Source: Actinomycetota bacterium (lineage in GTDB: Bacteria; Actinomycetota; Humimicrobiia; Humimicrobiales; Humimicrobiaceae). From it: 24,177 bases of DNA. Below the pieces are notes generated by a model that was not told the origin of the DNA, did not search any database, and saw only the letters and a program-made list of their open reading frames with translations. Numbering within the stretch: position 1 is the stretch's first letter; the number at the start of each line of letters is the position of its first letter. The stretch spans positions 1-24,177 of the forward strand of contig JAMCSM010000039.1 in assembly GCA_023380915.1 (NCBI GenBank), in the 5' to 3' direction. Shown here piece by piece: positions 23,902 to 24,177 of this stretch. A program made the position numbers and the translations under genes.

Positions 23902-24177
23902 GAATAACCTACTAATAAACTATAATATATTAATTAAAATTTATAAAATTATTGATAATTTAAATATTAAGTAAAAATACTTATATCTTTAACTTTTTAA
24001 TTAATTATACATTAAAAAATAAGAAAAGCAAACAAATGTTTGCCTTTCTTTATCAATTCAGACATTACAGCGAAAAAATCAAGTTCCCCAAAAAAATTGT
24101 TATGATTATGGAATAAAGATTGATGTGGTTTCAAAAAATCTTGCTGATTTGTTCTGCTTTTTAAAAATCAGAATATA
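23902..24177. other. AT-rich region right of the ilvC remnant, no clear gene
   Basis: Nothing from 23902 to 24027 resembles a gene; it is extremely AT-rich. From about 24165 down to 24005 the minus strand has a roughly 50-codon frame (including GELDFFAVMSELIKKGK) without a recognisable product or start. A terminator-like hairpin sits inside it at 24028-24043, so the frame is probably fortuitous or a second relic. A minus-strand gene may end near or beyond the right edge. Confidence 0.35.
24028..24043 (-). terminator. Hairpin with minus-strand T-tract (possible terminator)
   Basis: Arms GCAAACA and TGTTTGC surround two A's, giving at least a six-base stem. Read on the minus strand it is followed by TTTTCTTATTTTTT, a good T-tract; on the plus strand the tract is CTTTCTTT. 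It would terminate a minus-strand gene arriving from beyond the right edge. The same bases form a near match to a LexA-type operator with symmetric changes. Confidence 0.5.

Noticed and set aside
1..24177. CRISPR arrays, tRNA/rRNA genes, transposases, prophage genes
   Set aside because: No regularly spaced repeats, no cloverleaf-like or rRNA sequence and no transposase or integrase motifs were found by eye on either strand.

Overview
The window is an AT-rich bacterial chromosome segment with dense, short-spaced operons. Gram-positive-like traits are a class A penicillin-binding protein with four PASTA domains and no outer-membrane genes, RNase Y, SpoVS, a LexA with a canonical Ala-Gly cleavage site, and lipoprotein-anchored sugar uptake. 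DapF next to an LL-diaminopimelate aminotransferase (DapL) points to the one-step DAP route found in many anaerobes. My guess is an uncultured, low-GC, probably anaerobic monoderm (a deep-branching actinobacterial or clostridial-type lineage). That placement is inference; no rRNA is present.

Left third (1-8571, + strand): an apparent catabolic cluster. It starts with the 3' end of a UroD-superfamily gene. Then come a strong promoter with a dyad on its -35, a long leader, a sugar-type ABC importer (lipoprotein plus two permeases, no ATPase) and a DeoR-family regulator. A second strong promoter precedes a class III aminotransferase, a full-length paralogue of the first UroD-like gene, and a DhnA/FbaB-type TIM-barrel protein. 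That last protein keeps the phosphate-binding motifs but has lost the catalytic Asp, Tyr and Lys of the aldolases. The substrate is unknown; this is the best candidate for an undescribed pathway.

Middle (8572-13957): a minus-strand PASTA-type class A PBP faces the aldolase-like gene tail to tail and is divergent from tyrS. A hypA-like gene follows tyrS. Then comes a 462-base gap that appears to hold the rny promoter, an operator-like palindrome, a structured leader and an intrinsic terminator placed directly before the rny ribosome binding site.

Right third (13958-23024, + strand): a housekeeping operon rny - GHKL ATPase - spoVS - miaB - miaA - dapF - dapL - hflX, mostly overlapping or nearly touching. 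Its one large gap, between miaB and miaA, holds a GC-rich repeat-like element. The order resembles the rny-spoVS-miaB-mutS-mutL-miaA neighbourhood of Firmicutes, but mutS and mutL are absent and an unassigned MutL-like ATPase sits after rny.

Right edge (23025-24177): convergent lexA on the minus strand, with a decayed fragment of ilvC (ketol-acid reductoisomerase, in-frame stop) directly upstream of it, then an AT-rich stretch with a hairpin that looks like a minus-strand terminator.
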